DNA from: Clostridia bacterium
GTDB lineage: Bacteria > Bacillota > Clostridia > Christensenellales > Borkfalkiaceae
DNA: 7,459 bases
Assembly: GCA_900767815.1 (NCBI GenBank)
Contig: CAAGAM010000175.1
Location: forward strand, 1-7,459
Direction of reading: 5' to 3'
Within the stretch, counting starts at the first letter, position 1. Every line of letters starts with the position of its first letter. Position numbers and translations under genes: made by a program. Below are positions 1 to 5,658 of the stretch, piece after piece. The notes below the pieces were generated by a model, which worked only from the letters and a program-made list of their open reading frames with translations, was not told the origin of the DNA and made no database searches.

Positions 1-33
1 GAAGAGCAAGACGGAAGCGTAGATATAACCATA

Positions 34-146
<113 letters not shown>

Positions 147-154
147 CATTATAT

Positions 155-229
155 TCCTCGTTAGCTCAGCGGTAGAGCATCCGGCTGTTAACCGGAGGGT
201 CGTAGGTTCAAACCCTACACGGGGAGCCA
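155..229 (+). tRNA. tRNA-Asn (anticodon GUU), CCA encoded
   Basis: The cloverleaf closes cleanly. Acceptor arm TCCTCGT (155-161) pairs with ACGGGGA (219-225), with one G-U pair. The D arm is around 164-179. The anticodon stem encloses CTGTTAA, giving anticodon GUU. The T arm is GTAGG-TTCAAAC-CCTAC (202-218). G226 is the discriminator and CCA is encoded at 227-229. It is very likely transcribed with the 5S rRNA, because the gap is only eight bases and a terminator follows 32 bases later. tRNA genes are frequent integration targets for mobile elements, which matters given the element-like genes downstream. Confidence 0.97.
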
Positions 230-260
230 TATCAGGAATACAAAAAAGATATTTCTGCGA

Positions 261-287
261 AAAAGTCCGATTTTATCGGGCTTTTTT
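261..287 (+). terminator. Intrinsic terminator of the rRNA/tRNA operon
   Basis: AAAGTCCGAT (262-271) pairs with ATCGGGCTTT (275-284) around a TTT loop, with one G-U pair, and runs into a T tract at 282-287. It is the right distance downstream of tRNA-Asn to end the rrn transcript. The A run before the stem gives a T tract on the other strand as well, so it could work in both directions. Confidence 0.88.
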
Positions 288-301
288 CGTGTCCGAAAGG
301 C

Positions 302-317
302 GGTAAATTTTTTTACC
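302..317. repeat. Short AT-rich inverted repeat GGTAAA-N4-TTTACC
   Basis: Perfect 6-bp arms (302-307 and 312-317) flank four T. It follows the rrn terminator. It could be a weak hairpin or a protein-binding site. Nothing in the sequence settles its role. Confidence 0.4.
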
Positions 318-338
318 AAATCATAGATATTTTTTAAT

Positions 339-351
339 AACCTGTCAGGTT
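339..351. promoter_or_regulatory. Possible operator: perfect palindrome AACCTG-T-CAGGTT
   Basis: There are two perfect 6-bp half-sites around a single central T. A one-base loop cannot form an RNA hairpin, so a dimeric DNA-binding protein is the more natural reading. The palindrome overlaps the first base of a possible -35 box (TTGAAC, 351-356), where a bound repressor could block RNA polymerase. The AbrB-like proteins further downstream are conceivable ligands, but nothing links them directly to this site. Confidence 0.35.
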
Positions 352-379
352 TGAACTGCCGAACTTCAATTATTATATG
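351..379 (+). promoter_or_regulatory. Possible sigma-70 type promoter for the gene cluster
   Basis: TTGAAC (351-356) and TATATG (374-379) are 17 bases apart; each matches 4 of 6 consensus bases. It lies in the only AT-rich gap between the rrn terminator and the first gene, so a promoter for the cluster is expected near here. Transcription would begin near 386, giving a leader of about 80 nt that contains the hairpin at 408-441. Single boxes of this quality occur by chance in AT-rich DNA, so the assignment is tentative. Confidence 0.35.
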
Positions 380-407
380 TTTCTTGCATTATTTACATAA
401 AAAATTT

Positions 408-441
408 GGCGTATAGCGTAAAAAACTATACGTCTTTTTTT
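408..441 (+). terminator. Intrinsic terminator or attenuator in the leader of the first gene
   Basis: GGCGTATAG (408-416) pairs with CTATACGTC (426-434): nine base pairs with one G-U, a loop of nine bases, then seven T (435-441). By form this is a strong intrinsic terminator. It ends only 13 bases before the ribosome binding site (455-460) of the gene at 469, so a promoter cannot fit between them. Either the promoter is upstream and this is an attenuator, or transcripts reach the gene by reading through. Confidence 0.75.
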
Positions 442-468
442 ATGCCAAAAAATCAGGAGAATGGAATT

Positions 469-759
469 ATGGATTTAACGGAAAAATTGAACCTTATGGG
501 CTATTCGAAAGACGAGAGCAAGCAACTTCAAAGCGTTGAGGAAGTGGCAGATTTTATTTGTAAGAACGGAAAGCGCGGCGACGTTACAATAACGAATAAC
601 GGCGAGCCGTTTATAACGACGATAGGGATATACCTCGACAAGGTAGCCGATATAAGATACCGCGCGCAGTTAATGCCGGTTTTAGCGAAAAAGCAAAAAA
701 CGCTTTTTTCGGGAGTAAATAAGGTCAGCGAAACGAACGAAGACGATTTTACACGGTGA
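469..759 (+). CDS. Small hypothetical protein, possible partner of the ADP-ribosyltransferase-like protein
   Basis: The protein has 96 residues and I do not recognise the family. The start at 469 is chosen because AGGAGA (455-460) lies eight bases before it. In-frame starts at 406 and 442 fall within or next to the leader terminator and lack a binding site. The N-terminal half (about 1-32) looks helical and charged, with SVEEVADFICKNG at 22-34. The middle (about 36-57) reads as short beta strands (DVTITNNGEPFITTIGIYL). The tail (about 74-96) is basic and then acidic, and probably flexible. No signal peptide, membrane segment or catalytic motif is seen, so it is likely cytosolic. It ends nine bases before the ADP-ribosyltransferase-like gene and is probably translated with it. 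The small-gene-first order fits an antitoxin or immunity role, but that is inference only. Confidence 0.78.
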   Translation: MDLTEKLNLMGYSKDESKQLQSVEEVADFICKNGKRGDVTITNNGEPFITTIGIYLDKVADIRYRAQLMPVLAKKQKTLFSGVNKVSETNEDDFTR

Positions 760-768
760 ATATGAGAA

Positions 769-1503
769 ATGAAACAGACGAATTTGGACGGCGTGAAGGA
801 AGTTGCGAAAATATTTTTGGCAATGAAACCGATAAGGACGGAAATGTCGCCGGCAATAGTAAAACACCCGTTTACCGATTCGGGGTATGCGTTAGTAAGC
901 GTTAAAGAAGGCGTACCATCTTTTGAGAATATTATGACGGAAGACGGTTTTGAGAAATGGCGTAAAGAAAAAGAAATTCGTATAGAGAAAGCGAAGTCTG
1001 CGAGTGAAATATTTTTCTACGTTACGAAACCGTATTGTCTGACGTTTTTAAAATATGTGCAGGAGTATTTGTCGGAAGAAGATTTTGCCAAAACGCTTGC
1101 CGAGTGCTGGGTACGCGATGAACAGCCGAATATAAATCCCAACTTCACGAAAACGGAACTGACGAGTATGTTCAGGCGCGCAGATAAAAAGTTTTTAATG
1201 AGCGAAGCAGGATATAAAAAATGGCAGGAACTACCGGAAAAAGTAACGGCTTATCGCGGAGTAACCGAATATAACGGAAAGAACGTTCGGGTGTTGTCCT
1301 GGACGACTAATTACGAAACGGCAAAATGGTTTGCAGGGAGATTTGAGGAACAAGGAAAAATATATCAGGCAGAAATAGATAAAAAGCATATATTCGCATA
1401 TATCGACCAACGCGGGGAATCGGAATTGATCATCGATCCGAAATACCTTGAAAACGTAGAAATGGTTGAAGATTTATCTATGAATATGACAATGCGGTTA
1501 TAA
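769..1503 (+). CDS. ADP-ribosyltransferase-like protein (R-S-E class)
   Basis: The 244-residue protein carries, in order, the three hallmarks of the arginine-type ADP-ribosyltransferase fold in its C-terminal half. These are an Arg strand AYRGV (R163), a Ser strand LSWTT (S177) followed by AKWFA (185-189) as in NAD-binding cores, and an ExE loop RGESEL (E217, E219). Members of this class move ADP-ribose from NAD+ onto a target, usually arginine; the ExE pattern points that way but the target is unknown. Residues 1-155 form a mainly helical, charged N-terminal region unknown to me. There is no signal peptide, so it acts in the cell that makes it. A TGA lies in frame at 763-765, so 769 is the earliest possible start. 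It has no clear binding site, suggesting coupling to the gene ending at 759. Phage Alt/Mod-type enzymes and toxin-antitoxin ADP-ribosyltransferases are both possible parallels. Confidence 0.8.
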   Translation: MKQTNLDGVKEVAKIFLAMKPIRTEMSPAIVKHPFTDSGYALVSVKEGVPSFENIMTEDGFEKWRKEKEIRIEKAKSASEIFFYVTKPYCLTFLKYVQEYLSEEDFAKTLAECWVRDEQPNINPNFTKTELTSMFRRADKKFLMSEAGYKKWQELPEKVTAYRGVTEYNGKNVRVLSWTTNYETAKWFAGRFEEQGKIYQAEIDKKHIFAYIDQRGESELIIDPKYLENVEMVEDLSMNMTMRL

Positions 1504-1512
1504 TAGAAAGAC

Positions 1513-1544
1513 AGCCGATTGCGGAAACGTGATCGGCTTTTTTT
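1513..1544 (+). terminator. Strong intrinsic terminator after the ADP-ribosyltransferase-like gene
   Basis: AGCCGAT (1513-1519) pairs perfectly with ATCGGCT (1532-1538). The stem continues through two G-U and two G-C pairs to a GAAA loop (1524-1527), and seven T follow (1538-1544). It ends 13 bases before the ribosome binding site of the next gene (1558-1563), leaving no room for a promoter between. The next gene must be reached by read-through, by antitermination, or from a promoter inside the upstream coding region. Confidence 0.88.
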
Positions 1545-1570
1545 ATATCAAAAATTCGGAGGTAGAAAGA

Positions 1571-1945
1571 ATGTATTTCAAAAATGAACGGCACAGGCAG
1601 GCATTTCGGGACGGAATGAAAAAGACAAACCGAAAGGATAGGGAAACGGTGAGTGCGGTATATTTGCTGTCGGCAGAGCCATGCCTGTGGCGGCGAGCAA
1701 AGCAGGCGTCTGTCTACGGAAAAATTTTATTGAATAACGTTCGGTTGTCGGGGATAACGGAGGACGGATATATATTGCTCGGCGCGGCGAAAGATATCAA
1801 ATACGGCACGAAATATCTGACGCTCGGCGATTTATCGGACAGAAGTCTTATAACGCCGAAAATATATAAGTTGATCAGTCAGGCGATGCAAATCAAGCGT
1901 TGCGGCTTGGCGGCGTTACAGGAGGTGAATAGAGAGCGCGTATGA
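1571..1945 (+). CDS. Hypothetical protein, DUF6075-like
   Basis: The product has 124 residues and no known function. GGAGGT (1558-1563) lies seven bases before the ATG at 1571; an in-frame start at 1529 would sit inside the terminator hairpin and is rejected. The beginning MYFKNERHRQAF and the following segment DRETVSAVYLLSAEPCLWRR (23-42) resemble what I remember of DUF6075 proteins, which open with MYF-x-N-x-x-H and carry an ALYLLSADPxLW-like segment; this is from memory, not a search. No catalytic pattern, signal peptide or membrane segment is visible. The protein is basic and probably helical at both ends (the C-terminal helix about 94-122). Its stop overlaps the start of the ArdA-like gene as ATGA (1942-1945), so the two are almost certainly translated together. 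Confidence 0.8.
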   Translation: MYFKNERHRQAFRDGMKKTNRKDRETVSAVYLLSAEPCLWRRAKQASVYGKILLNNVRLSGITEDGYILLGAAKDIKYGTKYLTLGDLSDRSLITPKIYKLISQAMQIKRCGLAALQEVNRERV

Positions 1946-3099
1946 AACAAATCGAATTGGTGTTACAAAACGACGGAGCAAGAAGAAACGTAATATTTCC
2001 GTGTACGGAAGCGGAGTATCGGGCGATATGCAAGGAACTTTTTCTGAAAGACAATTACGCATTTGTGCGAGAAACGATAACGCCGAAAGCGTTCGGATTT
2101 AAAGAAGACACATTTGTGAATTTGGACGAGATAAATTATCTTGCGAAACGAATGGACAGTTTTGACGGAAAAGAAACGAAATGTTTTCTTGCGGCGGTAG
2201 AAACGGGGAAATATCGTTCGACGAAAGATTTAATCAATCTCACGTTCAATCTGAATTGTTATACGCTTATAGGCGACGTGTCGGATTTGAAAGAAGTGGG
2301 GTACAATCGGATTCTAAGCAGTAAAATCTGTATAGCCAAAGACGAACTTGAAAAAATCGATTTAGAAAAGGTCGGGCGGGATTTGTTGTCGTCGGGAAAA
2401 GGAATACCCACGCATCACGGGCTATTGTTTGAAAACGAAAACGCGCAGTTTGAAGAAGTATATACGGGCAGAGGTTTTCCTGCGTATTATTATGCGTGGA
2501 ATATACTGCTTGGCGCGGCGATAGAGAAAGGCGGCGAAACGGATTATCTTTACTTTCCTTGCGAAGAGACGGAGATAGAGCGGGCGTTGAAACGGATCGG
2601 GGCGGAAAGGATGGAAGAATGTGAAAAGACGGTAGATTTCGTAGCGGGCGGAGTCGAATGGGAAAAATGTTTTGACAAATTATTGCAAGAAAACGATACG
2701 GAAAGCGTCAATGCAATAGCGAAGGCGATATGCAGACTCGGCATGAGCGCGGATGGGATAGAAGAAAGTCTGTACAAATTATCTGCGGTGGCGGAGTACG
2801 CCGGTGTAGGGTTGGAAGAAACGGGAAAAGTAATTCTGTTGGCACAACAACTCGACGAGTTCGGATATTACCGTGAAATCGGCGACGACGAAACGCTTGG
2901 GCGAACGCTGAAAGAGCAGGAATTTTGCGATATTCCGGAATCGATGGATAAATATATGGATTACGGGGGATATGCGCGAGATTTTTTGGAAGGAAACGGC
3001 GGCAGATATACGAAAGCCGGGGACGCGGTGTATCTGAAAGGGGAGGCGACGTTGAGCGAAATTCTTGACGAAAGCGATATAAAAATGGGAGGGATATGA
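1942..3099 (+). CDS. ArdA-like antirestriction protein with a duplicated N-terminal module
   Basis: ArdA proteins are acidic DNA mimics that inhibit type I restriction-modification enzymes in the recipient cell. The 385-residue product ends with an ArdA-like segment, KYMDYGGYARDF (337-348) followed by a Gly-rich GRYT turn, matching the family pattern YxDYExYGRD. The segment STKDLINLTFNLNCYTLIGD (93-112) is typical of long ArdA-related proteins of gut clostridia. Residues about 3-100 and 198-295 look like two copies of one module (FPCTEAEYRAI at 19-29; FPCEETEIERAL at 205-216). The protein is rich in Asp and Glu, as expected for a DNA mimic, and is longer than classical ArdA (about 165 residues). 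The ATG overlaps the previous stop; GGAGGTG (1921-1927) is 14 bases away, which is long. Antirestriction activity is inferred from family only. Confidence 0.8.
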   Translation: MKQIELVLQNDGARRNVIFPCTEAEYRAICKELFLKDNYAFVRETITPKAFGFKEDTFVNLDEINYLAKRMDSFDGKETKCFLAAVETGKYRSTKDLINLTFNLNCYTLIGDVSDLKEVGYNRILSSKICIAKDELEKIDLEKVGRDLLSSGKGIPTHHGLLFENENAQFEEVYTGRGFPAYYYAWNILLGAAIEKGGETDYLYFPCEETEIERALKRIGAERMEECEKTVDFVAGGVEWEKCFDKLLQENDTESVNAIAKAICRLGMSADGIEESLYKLSAVAEYAGVGLEETGKVILLAQQLDEFGYYREIGDDETLGRTLKEQEFCDIPESMDKYMDYGGYARDFLEGNGGRYTKAGDAVYLKGEATLSEILDESDIKMGGI

Positions 3100-3100
3100 G

Positions 3101-3946
3101 ATGTATAAAATAGCGATAGAAAACAAAGACGGCGAGAAGTATGAATTTGAATGCGACGGCACGGCGAATTTATACGCTTTCACGGAAGAGTTGGGAATCA
3201 AGGGCTATCCGTACAGTTTAAAAATCGGCGAAAACAGGAACGGGGTGAAAGTTTTGCTGAAAGCGGACAACGATTTTGACGAATCGATAGCGAATATATT
3301 AAGAGAAAATCGGAATACGCTGAACGACGCGTTGATCGTAAGCCGTGCGCTGGGCGAAGTGCAGGACGAATGGATGCGTGAAGAAATCGAGCGGAACGCG
3401 TTAAACGGACAGTATGCAACGAAAGAAGAACTGTATGCGGATATCCGAAAAATGAAAATAGAGCTATCGTCGGTGCAAGCAGATTTTTATTGTCCGTTAC
3501 ACGCCGCGCTTGTGAATAAAGATGGCGAGGAAAGAGAATTGACGGCGGAAGAACTCACGGGATATGAGAGCGAGATACGATTAAAACTCGTAGAATGTCA
3601 GACGCCGGATATAGATCTGGCGAAGTACGTTGGATATCATGCGAAAATAACGGATAAGATAATTTACGCGGAGTGGTCTGTGGAAGAGAAAAGCGGAAAA
3701 CTATACGGAAAAATATCCTGTTATTTAAACGAGGCATTGACGACCGAAGAAACGGAGCGGCTGAAAGATGCGATAGACGGGCAAAATTCGGACGGGTTCG
3801 GCGAAGGGTTCGAGCAGTGTTCGATAGAAACGCCGGACGGAAAGTTATACGCTTTTTTATGGGATTACGACGATTATTTTTTAAAAACGAGCGAGGAAAT
3901 GGACGAATATCTGAATAAAACAGAAATCAATATAGGAGGAATATAA
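3101..3946 (+). CDS. Hypothetical element-associated protein sharing a module with the ArdA-like protein
   Basis: This 281-residue protein has no function known to me. GGGAGGG (3087-3093), which is also the end of the previous gene, lies seven bases before the ATG. Residues about 1-115 resemble the N-terminal module of the ArdA-like neighbour: a beta hairpin with FEC in place of FPC (16-18), then TLNDALIVSRAL (73-84) and GQYATKEEL (103-111), in the same order and spacing. The C-terminal half (about 126-275) is a different domain, with CPL at 131-133, TGYESEIRLKL (153-163), LYGKISCYL (201-209), and the striking GQNSDGFGEGFEQ (227-239), followed by DGKLYAFLWDYDDYF (246-260). I remember this C-terminal pattern from many gut clostridial mobile elements, unnamed. 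It is acidic overall. A DNA-mimic or regulatory role beside ArdA is possible but untested. Confidence 0.85.
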   Translation: MYKIAIENKDGEKYEFECDGTANLYAFTEELGIKGYPYSLKIGENRNGVKVLLKADNDFDESIANILRENRNTLNDALIVSRALGEVQDEWMREEIERNALNGQYATKEELYADIRKMKIELSSVQADFYCPLHAALVNKDGEERELTAEELTGYESEIRLKLVECQTPDIDLAKYVGYHAKITDKIIYAEWSVEEKSGKLYGKISCYLNEALTTEETERLKDAIDGQNSDGFGEGFEQCSIETPDGKLYAFLWDYDDYFLKTSEEMDEYLNKTEINIGGI

Positions 3947-4240
3947 ATGAACGAATGGGAAAGAGCGAGAAGGCAGGCGGAGTATTTAAAAAAGGCGTAT
4001 CCGCCGGGAACGCGCATTGTGTTGAATTCTATGTGCGACGACCCGAGACCGATAGAAAGCGGAATGCGCGGCACGGTAAAAGTCGTAGACGATATCGGCA
4101 CGGTGCATTGCGAATTCGATAGCGGCAGAAGTCTCGGCTTAATCGACGGAGAAGACGATTTCAGGGCTTTGACGGCGCAGGAACTTGCGGAAGAAGAAAC
4201 CGCGCAGGGCGAGGATAATTCGCCCGTGTTGACGATGTAA
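3947..4240 (+). CDS. DUF4314 domain protein
   Basis: This 97-residue protein is recognised by a short amphipathic helix (2-17) followed by AYPPGTRIVLNSM (17-29), then MRGTVKVVDDIGTVHCEFDSGRSLGLI split over 40-66. This is the usual DUF4314 order: PPGTRI, GTVxxVDDxGxxHxxxDxGRxLxL. The core looks like a small beta barrel comparable to KOW or SH3-like folds, which suggests nucleic acid or protein binding, but the family function is unknown. The tail (76-97) is acidic and flexible. AGGAGGA (3934-3940) lies six bases before the ATG, which directly follows the previous stop. The family is widespread in plasmids and conjugative elements of Bacillota, commonly in blocks like this one. Confidence 0.88.
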   Translation: MNEWERARRQAEYLKKAYPPGTRIVLNSMCDDPRPIESGMRGTVKVVDDIGTVHCEFDSGRSLGLIDGEDDFRALTAQELAEEETAQGEDNSPVLTM

Positions 4241-4255
4241 AAAACAGTATGAAAT

Positions 4256-4293
4256 AAACGGCGGGTTATGAGAAATTGCATGCTCGCCGTTTT
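4256..4293 (+). terminator. Hairpin, weak terminator or leader element
   Basis: AAACGGCGGG (4256-4265) can pair with CTCGCCGTTT (4283-4292): ten base pairs with one G-U and a loop of 17 bases. Only four T follow the stem core, so termination would be weak. TTGCATG occurs at 4276-4282 and again at 4292-4298. The ribosome binding site of the next gene begins at 4311. It may be a partial terminator or an RNA stability element. Confidence 0.5.
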
Positions 4294-4325
4294 GCATGAA
4301 AAAACAAAGAAAGGAGTAAAAACAA

Positions 4326-5024
4326 ATGCCTAATCACGTGATGAACGTTGTTACGTTTAACGGAAACAATAAAAAGTTGCAGGAAATACTTGAGGATATT
4401 AAAGACGATGAAATCGGGTACGGGAGCATAGATTTTAATAAAATCGAGCCTATGCCGACGGAGCTGAATATCGAATCGGGCAGTAAAACAAACGAAGGAT
4501 TGAAATATTACAAAGACTTCGTTTACGTATACACGGCTTTTGCGAAACGGACGAAAGACGAACTTCTGAATATACCGAAAGAAAAAGAAGAGATTTTTTT
4601 GAAGGTAAGGAAAGATATCGACCGTAAAGCGTGGGAACTCGGGCGTCAAGCTTACAGGAACGAATTAAAATACGGCGCGCCGACATGGTATGAATGGACA
4701 AACAAGCATTGGGGAACGAAGTGGAATGCATACGGCTACGACGGCGGTTGCGGACTTATCGAAGATAATAAAATCTCTTTTGAAACGGCGTGGGGCAGCC
4801 CTAAGGAACTGATACAGAAATTATCCGAAAAATACCCGGGCGTGACGATAGAAGTCGAGTGGGCGGTGGAGTTTTCCGGGAGCGGAGAAGGCAGATATGA
4901 GTATAAAGACGGAAAACTTGAATCGGAATATTACCCCGAAACGGAAAAAGAACAAAGCGAGTTTTCGGACAGAGTATGGGCAGAAGGCTACAGCGCAGGT
5001 ATCGGCATGGAGTTAAAGCAATGA
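4326..5024 (+). CDS. YubB/Api92-type ferredoxin-like domain protein
   Basis: The 232-residue product begins MPNHVMNVVTF, followed by FNKIEPMP (37-44), then WYEWTNKHWGTKWNA (121-135) and SFETAWGSP (151-159), with a beta strand and helix near 160-182. This order (PNHVxN, FxxIxPMP, W-rich WGTKWNA, FxTAWxPP) is that of the YubB/Api92 family, which has a ferredoxin-like fold and no iron-sulfur cluster. Family members are common on plasmids and phages; no biochemical function is established that I know of. AAGGAG (4311-4316) lies nine bases before the ATG. A middle insertion (about 60-115) is rich in charged helices. The end overlaps the start of the next gene as ATGA, so the two are probably coupled. 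Confidence 0.87.
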   Translation: MPNHVMNVVTFNGNNKKLQEILEDIKDDEIGYGSIDFNKIEPMPTELNIESGSKTNEGLKYYKDFVYVYTAFAKRTKDELLNIPKEKEEIFLKVRKDIDRKAWELGRQAYRNELKYGAPTWYEWTNKHWGTKWNAYGYDGGCGLIEDNKISFETAWGSPKELIQKLSEKYPGVTIEVEWAVEFSGSGEGRYEYKDGKLESEYYPETEKEQSEFSDRVWAEGYSAGIGMELKQ

Positions 5025-5554
5025 GTGTAACAGATATAAAAGCGGAAGAATTGCGGCAAAAAGGCGGCGAAGAAGGAATTGTGTTTCAGGGCTGCGGCGG
5101 CGACGCGAAAGACTGGGTGGACGGTGTAAATCAACTTTTGAAAGACGAGAAAATTTTGCTCGACGGTACGAAATTGACAGAATGCTATCGTTTTGAAAAC
5201 GGCGAGCTGACAAACCTGTATTTTCCTTTCGGCAACGCGAAGTTGGATATGGGGAAATTCTCTATATGGCGGTTGAAGGCGCGGGAAGTATTCGGTTGTA
5301 TGTGGCTTTCGGACTACGTTGATAATCACCTCGGCGGGTTTGTAAAAAACGTTCAAAGCAATAAAGAACTTGCAAAGAAAGTTTATGATACAATTTACGT
5401 TCCCGAATTTTCGACGGAAGAATTCAGAGTGGGGCAAGATCCCGTGTGCTTTGAAGAATTTTTTAATAACGACTGGACGGATGAAGATAGTCGCAAATAT
5501 TACCTTGATTTGTTGGCGAAAAAAGATTCGGCTATTGAATTGACGCAAGCATAA
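5021..5554 (+). CDS. Conserved hypothetical protein with GCGGD-WVDG-WLSDY motifs
   Basis: The 177-residue product has unknown function. The start at 5021 is chosen because it has GGAG (5009-5012) eight bases upstream and overlaps the previous stop by four bases; a further in-frame ATG at 4976 lies deep in the preceding gene. Residues 1-107 form one domain with FQGCGGDAKDWVDGVNQLL (22-40), NLYFPFG (65-71) and FGCMWLSDYVDNHLGGF (91-107). I recall these motifs from short proteins in gut clostridial mobile elements, where they are typically annotated as hypothetical. Residues 108-177 are an extension with many charged and aromatic residues and no motif I know. No signal peptide or membrane segment is visible. 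The tight link to the YubB-type gene suggests related roles. Confidence 0.82.
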   Translation: MSVTDIKAEELRQKGGEEGIVFQGCGGDAKDWVDGVNQLLKDEKILLDGTKLTECYRFENGELTNLYFPFGNAKLDMGKFSIWRLKAREVFGCMWLSDYVDNHLGGFVKNVQSNKELAKKVYDTIYVPEFSTEEFRVGQDPVCFEEFFNNDWTDEDSRKYYLDLLAKKDSAIELTQA

Positions 5555-5568
5555 AAACAATAAAAATT

Positions 5569-5633
5569 TTAACGGTATCAATCGCGCCTATGGGGACGAA
5601 AAGATATCGTTAATCGGCTTATAGGCGTGGTTG
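5569..5633 (+). promoter_or_regulatory. Structured RNA leader before the methylase gene: two interlaced helices
   Basis: Helix A pairs 5569-5579 with 5603-5613 (11 bp, one G-U). Helix B pairs 5580-5591 with 5621-5632 (12 bp, two G-U). The arms alternate A-B-A-B, so the helices form either an H-type pseudoknot or a two-state switch. With no base between the first arms of A and B, a full pseudoknot looks strained, so alternative folds or partial pairing are more likely. A smaller hairpin (ACGA 5596-5599 with TCGT 5607-5610) fits inside the loop of B. There is no T tract. The ribosome binding site (5644-5650) follows 11 bases after B. It matches no riboswitch or ribozyme class I know. Confidence 0.5.
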
Positions 5634-5658
5634 TTACTCGAATAAGGAGAAAGAAAAA

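Noticed and set aside
406..468. Longer N-terminus for the first small protein
   Set aside because: The extension would be encoded by the terminator stem and T tract; the ATG at 469 has a correctly spaced AGGAGA.
762..905. 47-residue frame starting seven bases before the ADP-ribosyltransferase-like gene
   Set aside because: It lies wholly inside that gene in another frame, has no ribosome binding site and no recognisable protein character. It could at most act in translational coupling.
2779..3201. Minus-strand frame across the ArdA-like gene and its neighbour
   Set aside because: It is antisense to two genes with ribosome binding sites and family motifs, and shows no motif itself.
4229..4256. 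TTGACG as a -35 box at the end of the DUF4314 gene
   Set aside because: No acceptable -10 box lies 16-18 bases downstream, and TTGACG recurs by codon use in these genes (also at 5540-5545).
4988..5581. Long minus-strand frame of 197 codons
   Set aside because: It is antisense to well-supported genes at 4326-5024 and 5021-5554. Its composition, rich in Phe, Arg and Ile, is what the complement of Lys/Glu-rich genes gives, and it has no binding site or known motif.
5569..5633. Known riboswitch or self-cleaving ribozyme in the methylase leader
   Set aside because: The conserved cores of hammerhead, pistol, twister, fluoride and preQ1 types as I remember them are not present.
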